Assembly (NCBI RefSeq): GCF_012933505.1
Contig: NZ_JABBNB010000008.1
Span: 160,892-224,891 of the forward strand
Reading direction: 5' to 3'
Length of the DNA: 64,000 bases
From: Gordonia asplenii
GTDB lineage: Bacteria > Actinomycetota > Actinomycetes > Mycobacteriales > Mycobacteriaceae
In this document: positions 35,452 to 43,042 of the stretch, piece after piece
Layout: each line of letters opens with the position of its first letter
Numbering within the stretch: the first letter of the stretch is position 1
Translations under genes and position numbers: made by a program
The notes under the pieces: generated by a model
Database searches by the model: none
Seen by the model: only the letters and a program-made list of their open reading frames with translations
Told to the model about the DNA's origin: nothing

Positions 35452-35765
35452 TGCGATGCACCTTTCACACGATCGGTGGGCGGGGCGACGGCGGGTGACT
35501 CGTTTGTGCGCCCGTACAACTCGGCCGACATGGCGCCGAACGGGGTTCGACTGAAGACCGCCTCGACCGGCAGCGTGAAGACGGCACAGATGCGAAAGGC
35601 GAGGTCGAGACTGGGGTAGTTGTCGCCGCGTTCGAGTGCGCCGACTGATTGGACGTTGACGTCGACCAGTTCGGCGAGCTGCGCGCGCGACATCGACCGC
35701 TCCGCGCGCAACACCGCGATGCGGTTGTAGATGGGAAGCTTCTCCCCACGTCTTACTGGACTCAC
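35448..35765 (-). CDS. XRE-family helix-turn-helix regulator
   Basis: This 105-residue protein has a Cro/CI-type helix-turn-helix at about 14-66 (NRIAVLRAERSMSRAQLAEL, then VQSVGALERGDNYPSLDLAF). A short tail contains PVEAVFSRTPF, typical of small YozG-like regulators. The start is GTG 35765; no other start codon precedes the DNA-binding domain. A near-perfect operator-like inverted repeat lies 10 bases upstream, suggesting autoregulation of the four-gene operon it heads. Confidence 0.85.
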   Translation of the reverse strand: MSPVRRGEKLPIYNRIAVLRAERSMSRAQLAELVDVNVQSVGALERGDNYPSLDLAFRICAVFTLPVEAVFSRTPFGAMSAELYGRTNESPAVAPPTDRVKGASQ

Positions 35766-35774
35766 AGATCATAG

Positions 35775-35792
35775 TGTTGTGAAAACACAACA
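35775..35792. promoter_or_regulatory. operator-like inverted repeat upstream of the XRE gene
   Basis: TGTTGTG-AAAA-CACAACA is a perfect 7-bp inverted repeat in an AT-rich segment just upstream of the XRE start codon. Position and size fit binding of a small Cro-type dimer. It is also near the end of the convergent-side spacer before the flavin monooxygenase stop. Confidence 0.6.
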
Positions 35793-35866
35793 GTATGTCA
35801 ATGGGAAATTATTAGCGATGATCACGGATCGGGAGGAGTCGGCCCGGAAACGCAGTCATCGCGTAC

Positions 35867-37009
35867 TCAGGCCGCCAGGAACGCCGCGATATTTCGGGCG
35901 GCCTCGCGGCCCGCGCGATTCGCACCGATCGTCGACGCCGACGGCCCGTACCCGATCAACTGGATGCGGGGATCGGATTCGACGGTGGTCGCCAGGCGGC
36001 CGGTCATGACGATTCCGCCACCCGGGCCGCGCAACCGCAGCGGCGAGAGATGATCGAGTGAACTCCGAAACCCCGTGTTCCAGAAGATCACGTCGACGTC
36101 GAGCGTCTTACCCGCGAGTGCCCCGCAATCCCAGGCGACGCCGGTCGGCGTGATCCGCCCGAACATCGGCCGCCAGTCCGACAGGATTCCGTCGGCCCGG
36201 GCGTCGGCGATCGCGGGCGTCAGCGGCAACCCGGTCACCGACACGACCGACGTCGGCGGGAGCCCGGCCCGCACCCGCTGCTCCACCCGAGCGACGGCTT
36301 CGCGGCCGCGGTCCGGGCTGAAGTCCGGTGAGCCGAAGGTCGGCTCGGTCCGTGACGTCCAAAATGTCTGTGCGCCAGGCGCATTGCGGGCGATCTCGAT
36401 GAGCAGCTGCACTGCCGAAATGCCCGCACCGACCACCAGGATTCGCTTGCCCGCGAACTCCGCCGGCCCCGAGTAGTCATGCGTGTGCAGCTGTCGGCCG
36501 GCGAATTCTTCGATGCCGGGGACGTGCGGGACGAATGGTCGTTCCCAGGTGCCGGTCGCATTGATGAGCGTGCGGGAGGTGATGTCGAAACCGTCGGACA
36601 GCGTGGTGACGAATCCGGTGTCGTCGCGCCGGACCGACCGGACCCGAAACGGGCGGTGGACGGCGAGGCTGAACTTGTCCTCGTACATCGAGTAGTAGCG
36701 CGGCACGGCACTCGATGCCTTGACTGTTCCGTCGTGCACCTCGCTTTCGCCGAGGGCCTCGATCAAGCCGAATCCGGGAAGGTCGTGCACTCGGTTGGCG
36801 CCCGCCAGGGTCAGCGTCGGCCATCGAAACTGCCATGCCCCGCCTGGGTGTGCGGCGGCGTCGAGCAACTGATAGCGGCCGGTGAGCCCGAAGTGTTGCA
36901 GGTAGTACGCACCCGACAGGCCGGCCTGACCACCGCCGATGACGAGAACGTCGGAATCGGGGAGCGGCCGGGACGCGGAGTCGATGTCGATTAGTGCATC
37001 TGCGATCAC
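35867..37009 (-). CDS. flavin-containing monooxygenase-like FAD oxidoreductase
   Basis: This 380-residue two-dinucleotide-binding protein has the FAD motif VLVIGGGQAG (21-30), the ATG-type motif INATGTWERPFVPHVPG in the middle and a second nucleotide motif ILVVGAGISAVQ for NADPH. The order matches CzcO/FMO-like monooxygenases. It probably oxygenates a small N- or S-containing compound or acts as a ketone monooxygenase; the substrate is unknown. It is divergent from the enoyl-CoA hydratase gene, 45 bases apart. Confidence 0.85.
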   Translation of the reverse strand: MIADALIDIDSASRPLPDSDVLVIGGGQAGLSGAYYLQHFGLTGRYQLLDAAAHPGGAWQFRWPTLTLAGANRVHDLPGFGLIEALGESEVHDGTVKASSAVPRYYSMYEDKFSLAVHRPFRVRSVRRDDTGFVTTLSDGFDITSRTLINATGTWERPFVPHVPGIEEFAGRQLHTHDYSGPAEFAGKRILVVGAGISAVQLLIEIARNAPGAQTFWTSRTEPTFGSPDFSPDRGREAVARVEQRVRAGLPPTSVVSVTGLPLTPAIADARADGILSDWRPMFGRITPTGVAWDCGALAGKTLDVDVIFWNTGFRSSLDHLSPLRLRGPGGGIVMTGRLATTVESDPRIQLIGYGPSASTIGANRAGREAARNIAAFLAA

Positions 37010-37054
37010 AGTTACTCACTGTGGCATGCCGCGCGGCAGGGTAGGTTGTTGCCC

Positions 37055-37786
37055 ATGATTTTTAGCTCAAGTACTGATTCCGTCACGACGATCGAGCTGG
37101 CCCGGGAAAGCAAGCGCAATGCGTTGAACGAGGAGATGGTGGTCCAACTCGCCGACGCATTCGCCACCGCTGCCGCCGACGGCACCCGGGCGATCGTGTT
37201 GACCGGCCGCGGCAACGTGTTCAGTGCCGGAGCGGATCTGTCGGGGCCCGTCTACGACCCGGTGTTCCTGGAGAAGCTGGTCGCGATGCTGCAGCAGATC
37301 GAGTCGACCCCGGTGCCGGTGATCGCGGCGCTCAACGGTGCCGCACTGGGCGCCGGTTTGCAATTGGCGATGGCGGCCGACCTGCGCGTGATGTCGCCCG
37401 ACGCGCTCGCAGGCATTCCCGCAGCGAAAATCGGTGTGGCAGTGGATGAATGGACGATTCGTCGACTCGTCTCGCTGGTCGGCTCGGGCCAGGCGCGCGG
37501 CATGCTGATCGGTTGCGAGCCGCTGTCGGCCGACCGCGCGCACGACCTCGGCTTCGCCAACCGCATCGGCGACCTGGCCGACGCTCAGCACTGGGCCGCG
37601 ACTATCGCGGCACTCGCACCGCTGACCCTGCAGCATTACAAGTTGGTGCTCAACGGCGACGGTGCGCGTGACGAAGCGCCGCGGGACCGTCGGGACGCGA
37701 TGCTCAAGGCATGGCAGAGCGCGGATCTGGCCGAGGGGCGAGCGGCGCGCGCCGAGAAGCGGGTGCCGGTCTTCGAGGGGAGGTAG
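37055..37786 (+). CDS. enoyl-CoA hydratase/isomerase family protein
   Basis: This 243-residue crotonase-fold protein has oxyanion-hole segments GNVFSAGADLSG and NGAALGAGLQLAMAADLRV and a C-terminal LAEGRAARAEKRVPVFEGR, the usual ending of the family. It should act on an acyl-CoA thioester in fatty acid breakdown or related pathways. One of the two catalytic Glu positions (around AAKIGVAVDEW) differs from classical hydratases, so activity may be isomerase-like or altered. ATG 37055 is used; an upstream TTG exists. A 16-bp perfect palindrome follows. Confidence 0.85.
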   Translation: MIFSSSTDSVTTIELARESKRNALNEEMVVQLADAFATAAADGTRAIVLTGRGNVFSAGADLSGPVYDPVFLEKLVAMLQQIESTPVPVIAALNGAALGAGLQLAMAADLRVMSPDALAGIPAAKIGVAVDEWTIRRLVSLVGSGQARGMLIGCEPLSADRAHDLGFANRIGDLADAQHWAATIAALAPLTLQHYKLVLNGDGARDEAPRDRRDAMLKAWQSADLAEGRAARAEKRVPVFEGR

Positions 37787-37820
37787 TTGCGGCCGACAGC
37801 GCTCCACCCGAACGAAATGG

Positions 37821-37853
37821 CTTAACCCGAACGGAAATTCCGTTCGGGTTAAG
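37821..37853 (+). terminator. palindromic terminator after the enoyl-CoA hydratase gene
   Basis: CTTAACCCGAACGGAA and TTCCGTTCGGGTTAAG form a perfect 16-bp palindrome around one base, 35 bases after the stop codon. The core CCGAACGGA/TCCGTTCGG is the same as in the terminator after the FKBP gene. Confidence 0.8.
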
Positions 37854-37921
37854 CGGTAGTTGTCGGGTCTGCTTCGTTTCCTCGTTCCACTGTTGGGTTT
37901 TCGACTCCCCTCTACCACTCG

Positions 37922-38223
37922 GCCTGGATCCACCGATGGCAGGCCCTATCCGCTGGTTGAGCCGCGAGGAGCGTTAGCGACGAGCGTGTCGAAACCACGG
38001 TGAGACAACAGATTTCGGTGATTCGTGGCTGACCAGGACGGCAGCATCAGCGCAACCGTCGAATGCACCTGCTGAGTGCGCGGCTGGAGAGGATCACCGC
38101 GATCGGAACGCGAAATGCACTGTCGCGCGAAACCTGTTGCGTCACCGTGGTTTCGACACGGACCTCGGCTAGCGCCTCGGACCGGCTCAACCAGCGGAGC
38201 GGGTGCCATCGGTGGATCCAGGC
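37922..38223. repeat. repeat family R1, complete 302-bp element with 96-bp inverted arms
   Basis: The outer 19 bases are perfect inverted copies (GCCTGGATCCACCGATGGC at 37922-37940 and its complement at 38205-38223). The arms continue imperfectly to 38017 and from 38128, where 24 of 27 innermost bases still match. The unique centre is 110 bases with no reading frame of note. The structure is that of a non-autonomous miniature inverted-repeat element. No target duplication was recognised. Confidence 0.8.
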
Positions 38224-38323
38224 TCGGGGAGCGGGCGTGGCTCGTTCCCCGGTTGGTCTTTCGGCTCACCAGACCCCTCTACTTCGGTACGACCGCTCGT
38301 GCCTCGCGGTCACTCAGCACAGC

Positions 38324-38556
38324 GGTTACACCGAAGCTCGTTCCTCGCTTCGACACTCGGGGAGCGGGGTGGTCGGTTTGGGTTCTTTGTCTTGCTGGCC
38401 CCTCGTTACACCGAAGCTCGTTCCTCGCTTCGGCACTCGGGGAGCGGGGGCTGGCTCGTTCCTCGCTTCGGCACTCGGAGAGCGGGGGCTGGCTCGTTCC
38501 TCGCTTCGGTACTCGGGGAGCGGGGGCTTATTCGCCTCGGCACCCGAGGAGCGCCG
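38324..38556. repeat. repeat family R2, inverted-orientation array of about five units
   Basis: Units of 35-50 bases repeat the pattern CCGAAGCTCGTTCCTCGCTTCGGCACTCGGGG (in parts), starting near 38324, 38400, 38453, 38490 and a degraded one near 38530. The two central units share GGGGGCTGGCTCGTTCCTCG junctions, so they are tandem duplicates. Inside each unit CGAAGC...GCTTCG can form a hairpin. Confidence 0.75.
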
Positions 38557-38560
38557 GCCC

Positions 38561-39892
38561 CTACCGTCCCAGGACCCGCTCCAGATAGGGATTGGTGAAC
38601 ACGCGATCGGGGTCGAAACGCTCACGGACGGCTAGGAATTCGTCGAAGCGCGGGTAGACGCCGCGGAGGTAGTCGGCGTCGCGGGTGTGCATCTTGCCCC
38701 AGTGGGGGCGGCCCTCGTGCCCGACCATGATCGCCTCGACGTCGTCGAAGTAGGCCTGCGCGTCAGCGCGGGAATCACCCGAATACCGGTGTACCGCAAT
38801 GTATCCGCTCACCCGACCCGACGCCGTGGACAGCATCAGATCGTCGGCGGCCGCCGCGCGCACCTCGATCGGGAAACTGACTCGATAACCGCGCCGTTCG
38901 ATCATCGACCGCACCTCGCGCAGTGCCGCGGGCACGGCGTCGAGCGGGATTGCGTACTCCATCTCGCGGAAGCGCACACTACGCTGCGAGGTGAACACCG
39001 ACGTCGACACGTCGGTCATCGTTCGCGCCGAAAGTGCCCGTCCGGCAATCTGATTGAACGCCGGAACGACGCGGGGCCACCGTGCGCCGATCGCGCACAA
39101 CGCGCCGAACATGCCGTTGCTCAACAGTTCGTCGTCGATGTAACGACGCACCTTCCCCGGCCCCGACGACGCCGCGTCCGCGGGCCCGCGAGTGTTGGTC
39201 TTGGTCAGCGTGCACTCGGTGTGCGGGAACCAGTAGAACTCGTAGTGATCGTGGTGAGCGACGTTGTCGCCGAACGCTTCCAGTACCTCCTCCACGTGGC
39301 CGGGTGCTTCGACGGCGGTCAACGTGAATGCCGGGACCAATTGCAGGGTCACCTCGGTGACGATGCCCAGGGCGCCGAGCCCCAGGGCGACGGCCTTGAG
39401 GTCCGGGTCGGCGGAGTCGATCTGCCGGACGGTCCCGGTGCCGTCGACCAGCGTCGCGCCGACGATCTGCGTCGAGATCCCGCCGAAGGCCTTGCCGGTG
39501 CCATGGGTGCCGGTCGACGTCGCCCCGGCCAGTGTCTGCTTGTCGATGTCTCCCAGATTGGGCATCGCGAGGCCATGCGGCGCAAGCAGTTTCGGCATTT
39601 CATACAGGTGGGTACCGGCGCCGACGGTCACGCGGGCCGCGTCGACGTCGACGGTGCGCAGTCCGCGCAGGTTCTCCGACGTCACCTGTACCCCCGGCGC
39701 CACCGCGATCGGTGAGAAGCTGTGCCCGGCGCCGATCGGTTTGACCGCCAAGCCGTGCGAGCGGGCATCGACGATCAGCTGCGCGACGTCGGCGTGCGAC
39801 CTCGGCCGACGCACCGATACCGGGTCGGCGGTCGCGGTGGCGCCCCAGTTGCGCCACCGCCCGGTCGTGCCCGCCGAATCACGTGAAGTCAC
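38561..39892 (-). CDS. FAD-linked sugar-lactone oxidase (L-gulono/D-arabinono-lactone oxidase-like)
   Basis: This 443-residue VAO-type flavoprotein has a PCMH FAD domain with VRRPRSHADVAQLIVDARSH and PIGAGHSFSPIAV, then HGTGKAFGGISTQIVG. The C-terminal ALO domain has the conserved HWGKMHTRDADYLRG. The family oxidises aldonolactones such as L-gulono-1,4-lactone; M. tuberculosis Rv1771 is the likely relative. GTG 39892 overlaps the stop of the upstream aldolase-like gene by 4 bases, so the two are co-translated. Confidence 0.88.
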   Translation of the reverse strand: MTSRDSAGTTGRWRNWGATATADPVSVRRPRSHADVAQLIVDARSHGLAVKPIGAGHSFSPIAVAPGVQVTSENLRGLRTVDVDAARVTVGAGTHLYEMPKLLAPHGLAMPNLGDIDKQTLAGATSTGTHGTGKAFGGISTQIVGATLVDGTGTVRQIDSADPDLKAVALGLGALGIVTEVTLQLVPAFTLTAVEAPGHVEEVLEAFGDNVAHHDHYEFYWFPHTECTLTKTNTRGPADAASSGPGKVRRYIDDELLSNGMFGALCAIGARWPRVVPAFNQIAGRALSARTMTDVSTSVFTSQRSVRFREMEYAIPLDAVPAALREVRSMIERRGYRVSFPIEVRAAAADDLMLSTASGRVSGYIAVHRYSGDSRADAQAYFDDVEAIMVGHEGRPHWGKMHTRDADYLRGVYPRFDEFLAVRERFDPDRVFTNPYLERVLGR

Positions 39893-41142
39893 AGGAAGCT
39901 CTTTCCCTCGCCCCGATAGGTCGGCACCACGTCGGCGACGCGGGGTCCGCCGTCGGCGTCGCGGTCGATGATCGCGACCTCGTTGACGTGTTCGGCCGCT
40001 TCGCCCGACTTGGTATGACGAAACCATACGCGATCGCCGATGCCGACGGCGCGGGCGGCGTCGCCCCGCAACGGCGTCTGGACCTCGCCGGCCGCTTCGG
40101 TTCCGATATAGGAAAGACCTTGCGGCCAAACGGGTTTCGGTAGCCGGTCGGGGGCCGCCGGACCCGACGCCACCCAGCCGCCGCCCAAACAGGTGACGAT
40201 GTTGCGCGCGGGTCGGCGGACCACGTCGAGGCCGAACGCCATCGCCGGAGCGGGGCGGAAGTGCCGATAGTTGTCGAACAGATGCCCACCGAAGAATCCG
40301 CTGCCCGCGGCGATGTCGGTGACCGACGCGTCTTTCGCCGTCTCCTCGAGCGAACCCGTGCCGCCGGCGTTGACGAAGTGCAGGTCGGCGTGCTCGCGAA
40401 TGGCGGCGATGGCCGCGCCCCGGCGTCGCCGCAGCTCCGACATCGACTGATCCTGCATCACCCCGACGATCCGGTTCTTCAGGTCGGCGCCGTCGACGCC
40501 GTTGCCGACGCCCGCGACCTGGGCTTCATACGACATGACGCCGACCAGCGAGAAGCCCGGCCGATGGGCGATGGTGCGAGCGAGCGACGCGGCGTCGGAC
40601 ACCCGGTGCACCGGCGACCGGCGCACCCCGATGTGCACCAGCCCGAAGACGAAGCGCAACGATGCGTCGAGGTCGATCGCGATGCGCACCGCCCCGCGCC
40701 GGCCGGGGGAGACCACCGAGTCGATGAGGTCGAGTTGTGCGGCGGAGTCGACGAGCAGGGTCACCCGTTCGCGAGCGGTGTCGTCGGCGATGAGGCGCCC
40801 GATGGCTCCGCGCGACGTCGTCGGGTATCCCATGAGGACGTCGGGCACGTCGAGTTCGGTTGCGAGCCAACGGGCCTCGTCGACGGAGTAGGCGAGTACC
40901 CCGGCGAACCCGTCCCGATCGAGGATGTCGCCGATCACCGAGCGCACCCGAACTGACTTGCTGGCGACGCGGATGGGGACCCCGCCCGCGCGGCGTCGAA
41001 GATCAGCGATGTTGTGCTCCAGCGCAAGACGGTCGATCACCAGCGCGGGCGAGTCGAGCCGTGCGGCGCGAGCGGCGGCGTCGATGCTGCGCCAGTAGGT
41101 CTCCGGGTCGCGCTGCCACAGCTCGTCACAGGAGTTGGGCAT
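39889..41142 (-). CDS. PLP-dependent amino acid deaminase/aldolase (alanine-racemase fold)
   Basis: This 417-residue protein has an N-terminal alanine-racemase-like barrel with the PLP lysine in VASKSVRVRSV. The phosphate-binding part lies around NAGGTGSLEETAKD and GSGFFGGHLFDNY. A C-terminal beta domain has the metal-type ending RVADVVPTYRGEGKSFL. The pattern matches D-threonine-aldolase/D-serine-deaminase relatives (Rv1769-like, from memory). It forms an operon with the lactone oxidase and overlaps the TetR gene by 17 bases. The substrate is unknown. Confidence 0.82.
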   Translation of the reverse strand: MPNSCDELWQRDPETYWRSIDAAARAARLDSPALVIDRLALEHNIADLRRRAGGVPIRVASKSVRVRSVIGDILDRDGFAGVLAYSVDEARWLATELDVPDVLMGYPTTSRGAIGRLIADDTARERVTLLVDSAAQLDLIDSVVSPGRRGAVRIAIDLDASLRFVFGLVHIGVRRSPVHRVSDAASLARTIAHRPGFSLVGVMSYEAQVAGVGNGVDGADLKNRIVGVMQDQSMSELRRRRGAAIAAIREHADLHFVNAGGTGSLEETAKDASVTDIAAGSGFFGGHLFDNYRHFRPAPAMAFGLDVVRRPARNIVTCLGGGWVASGPAAPDRLPKPVWPQGLSYIGTEAAGEVQTPLRGDAARAVGIGDRVWFRHTKSGEAAEHVNEVAIIDRDADGGPRVADVVPTYRGEGKSFL

Positions 41143-41746
41143 GAGAAATCATCACATTGACGACGGCGGTGATCAGTTGTCGCACCACCTTGTCGTCGGC
41201 GGTGCTCAAGTAGGTCAGGGTGATGGCGTTGGTGGTCGCGATCATCAGCGGGGCGAGGTCGCTCACGTCCACGTCGAAGGTCATTCCGGCGCGTGCCGCA
41301 CCCACTTTCAGCCCGTCGCCCGCGATCTTGTAGAGCCGCTCGTACATGATCTTCCCGGCGTCGTCGAGTTCGGGATGATTGTGGGCGTAGATGCCGAGCG
41401 AGATGGTGGCCTGCATGCGGCCCGGGTCGGCGCGCAGCATCGCGTAGAAGGTCTCGAGATTCTCATGCATGTTGGCGCGCAGATGTTCCACGCCGATGCC
41501 CTCGGGGTTGGTCTCCGGGGAGATGGCGTCGAGGACCCGCGACAGGTCGTACGGCACCGCGGTGTCGATCACGGCCCGCAGCAATGCGGTCCGGCTCTCG
41601 AACGCGTAATGAAAACTGGCCAGCGGCATTCCGGCCTGGGCGCAGATGCGCCGTGTGGTGGCGCCTTCGACGCCGAGATCGGCGATGACCCGATAGGCCG
41701 CGTTGACGAGCGCCGAACGCCGTTCCTCCACCGACATCCTGGTCAT
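41126..41746 (-). CDS. TetR-family regulator
   Basis: This 206-residue protein has an N-terminal helix-turn-helix (RSALVNAAYRVIADLGVEGA, then CAQAGMPLASFHYAFESRTA) and a helical ligand domain. ATG 41746 is used; ATG 41737 is possible. It heads the minus-strand operon with the aldolase-like and lactone oxidase genes (17-base overlap), so it probably controls them. It is divergent from the MBL-fold gene, with 147 bases between. Confidence 0.86.
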   Translation of the reverse strand: MTRMSVEERRSALVNAAYRVIADLGVEGATTRRICAQAGMPLASFHYAFESRTALLRAVIDTAVPYDLSRVLDAISPETNPEGIGVEHLRANMHENLETFYAMLRADPGRMQATISLGIYAHNHPELDDAGKIMYERLYKIAGDGLKVGAARAGMTFDVDVSDLAPLMIATTNAITLTYLSTADDKVVRQLITAVVNVMISHAQLL

Positions 41747-41893
41747 GTGGCTACGATCTCCCTTTGCTGGTCCGGCGTCGAGCGTTGGATTTTCGGAATC
41801 GACCTGTGATCGCTTCGTGATAAATCCTATCCCGATGCCGCCACGCCCGGAGACTAACCGTCTCTGCGGTCGAGCGTCGTTACTCTGGTTGAG

Positions 41894-43042
41894 GTGAGTA
41901 CATCTACTTTGGCGCAGGCCGCCGCCTACGGTTCGCGAGCGGCAACCACCTTGACCGCGGGCCTGGCCGCGCGCGGCGTCGCTCCGGCGCAGGCGCTGGG
42001 CGCTTCCGAGGCGCAGATCGCGCCGCACGTGGCGGGGTCTCCGTTCCTCCAAGACGGCCGCTTCGGCAATCTGGAGCCGCCGATGCCCGTCGAGGGAAGT
42101 CCCGCGGGCGCCCTCGGCGACATGCTTCGACGCCCGGGCCGCCCCGCGCACCCGATCATCGTGACCACCCCCGACTTCGCGCATCAGGCGCGCGATCTCG
42201 CTGTCACCTGGCTCGGCCACGCGACGTCGCTCGTAGAGATCGACGGTTCGCGAGTCCTCACCGACCCGGTGTTCTCCCGACGCTGCTCACCGTCGCAGCT
42301 GGTCGGACCGGGCCGGATGCACCCGGCGCCCTGCTCGATCGCCGAACTGCCCAAGCTCGACGTCGTGCTGATCAGCCACGATCATTACGACCACCTCGAC
42401 ATGTCGAGCGTGATCGAATTGGCCGCCACCCAGCCCGACGCCGTGTTCGTCGCGCCGATCGGGGTCGGGGCGCACCTGCTGAGCTGGGGTATTCCGGCGT
42501 CGCGGATCCGCCAGACCGACTGGCACGGTTCGGTCGAGGTCGCCGCGGCCGGCGGCCCGCTGACCTTCACCGCGACGCCGGCCCGGCATTTCTCCGGCCG
42601 GGGACTGTCCCGAAACCTGACTCAGTGGGCGAGCTGGGCGATCGTGGGCCGCGAGCATCGAGTGTTCTTCTCCGGTGACACCGGATTCACCGAGGGCTTC
42701 GCCGACGTCGGGGCGAAGCTGGGGCCGTTCCATCTGACGATCATCGCGATCGGCGCCTACGACGTACTGTGGCCCGACATCCACATCAACCCCGAAGAGG
42801 CGGTGCAGGTGCACCGCATGCTCTCCGCCGAACTCGGATCCGACGCCGCGCTGCTCCCGATCCACTGGGGCACCTTCAACCTGGCGCGGCACGACTGGGG
42901 CGATCCGATCGCGCGCGTACTGCGCGGTGCGGCAAGCGAATCGGTGACCGTGCTGACGCCGCAGCCGGGCGGCGACGTCGACCTGGTCACCCGCACCGGT
43001 TCGGGTACCGTCCAGCCCGACTGGTGGGAGCGCTCGGCATGA
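41894..43042 (+). CDS. MBL-fold hydrolase (NAPE-PLD-like, Rv0906-like)
   Basis: This 382-residue metallo-beta-lactamase-fold protein has [14 protein letters not shown], the metal motif [33 protein letters not shown] and the final metal histidine in [11 protein letters not shown]. The arrangement is that of the N-acylphosphatidylethanolamine phospholipase D-like branch. It should hydrolyse a phosphodiester or lipid substrate with a di-zinc centre. Its TGA overlaps the ATG of the P-type ATPase gene by 4 bases, matching the Rv0906-Rv0908 neighbourhood. Confidence 0.88.
   Translation: MSTSTLAQAAAYGSRAATTLTAGLAARGVAPAQALGASEAQIAPHVAGSPFLQDGRFGNLEPPMPVEGSPAGALGDMLRRPGRPAHPIIVTTPDFAHQARDLAVTWLGHATSLVEIDGSRVLTDPVFSRRCSPSQLVGPGRMHPAPCSIAELPKLDVVLISHDHYDHLDMSSVIELAATQPDAVFVAPIGVGAHLLSWGIPASRIRQTDWHGSVEVAAAGGPLTFTATPARHFSGRGLSRNLTQWASWAIVGREHRVFFSGDTGFTEGFADVGAKLGPFHLTIIAIGAYDVLWPDIHINPEEAVQVHRMLSAELGSDAALLPIHWGTFNLARHDWGDPIARVLRGAASESVTVLTPQPGGDVDLVTRTGSGTVQPDWWERSA

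Larger units (their letters stand above)
37787..38560. other. 774-base convergent gap with terminator, R1 element and R2 array
   Basis: This largest gap in the window lies between the convergent enoyl-CoA hydratase and lactone oxidase genes. It contains a terminator (37821-37853), the complete R1 element (37922-38223), a short unique part and an R2 array (38324-38556) that ends at the oxidase stop codon. No protein-like reading frame is convincing. Confidence 0.75.
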
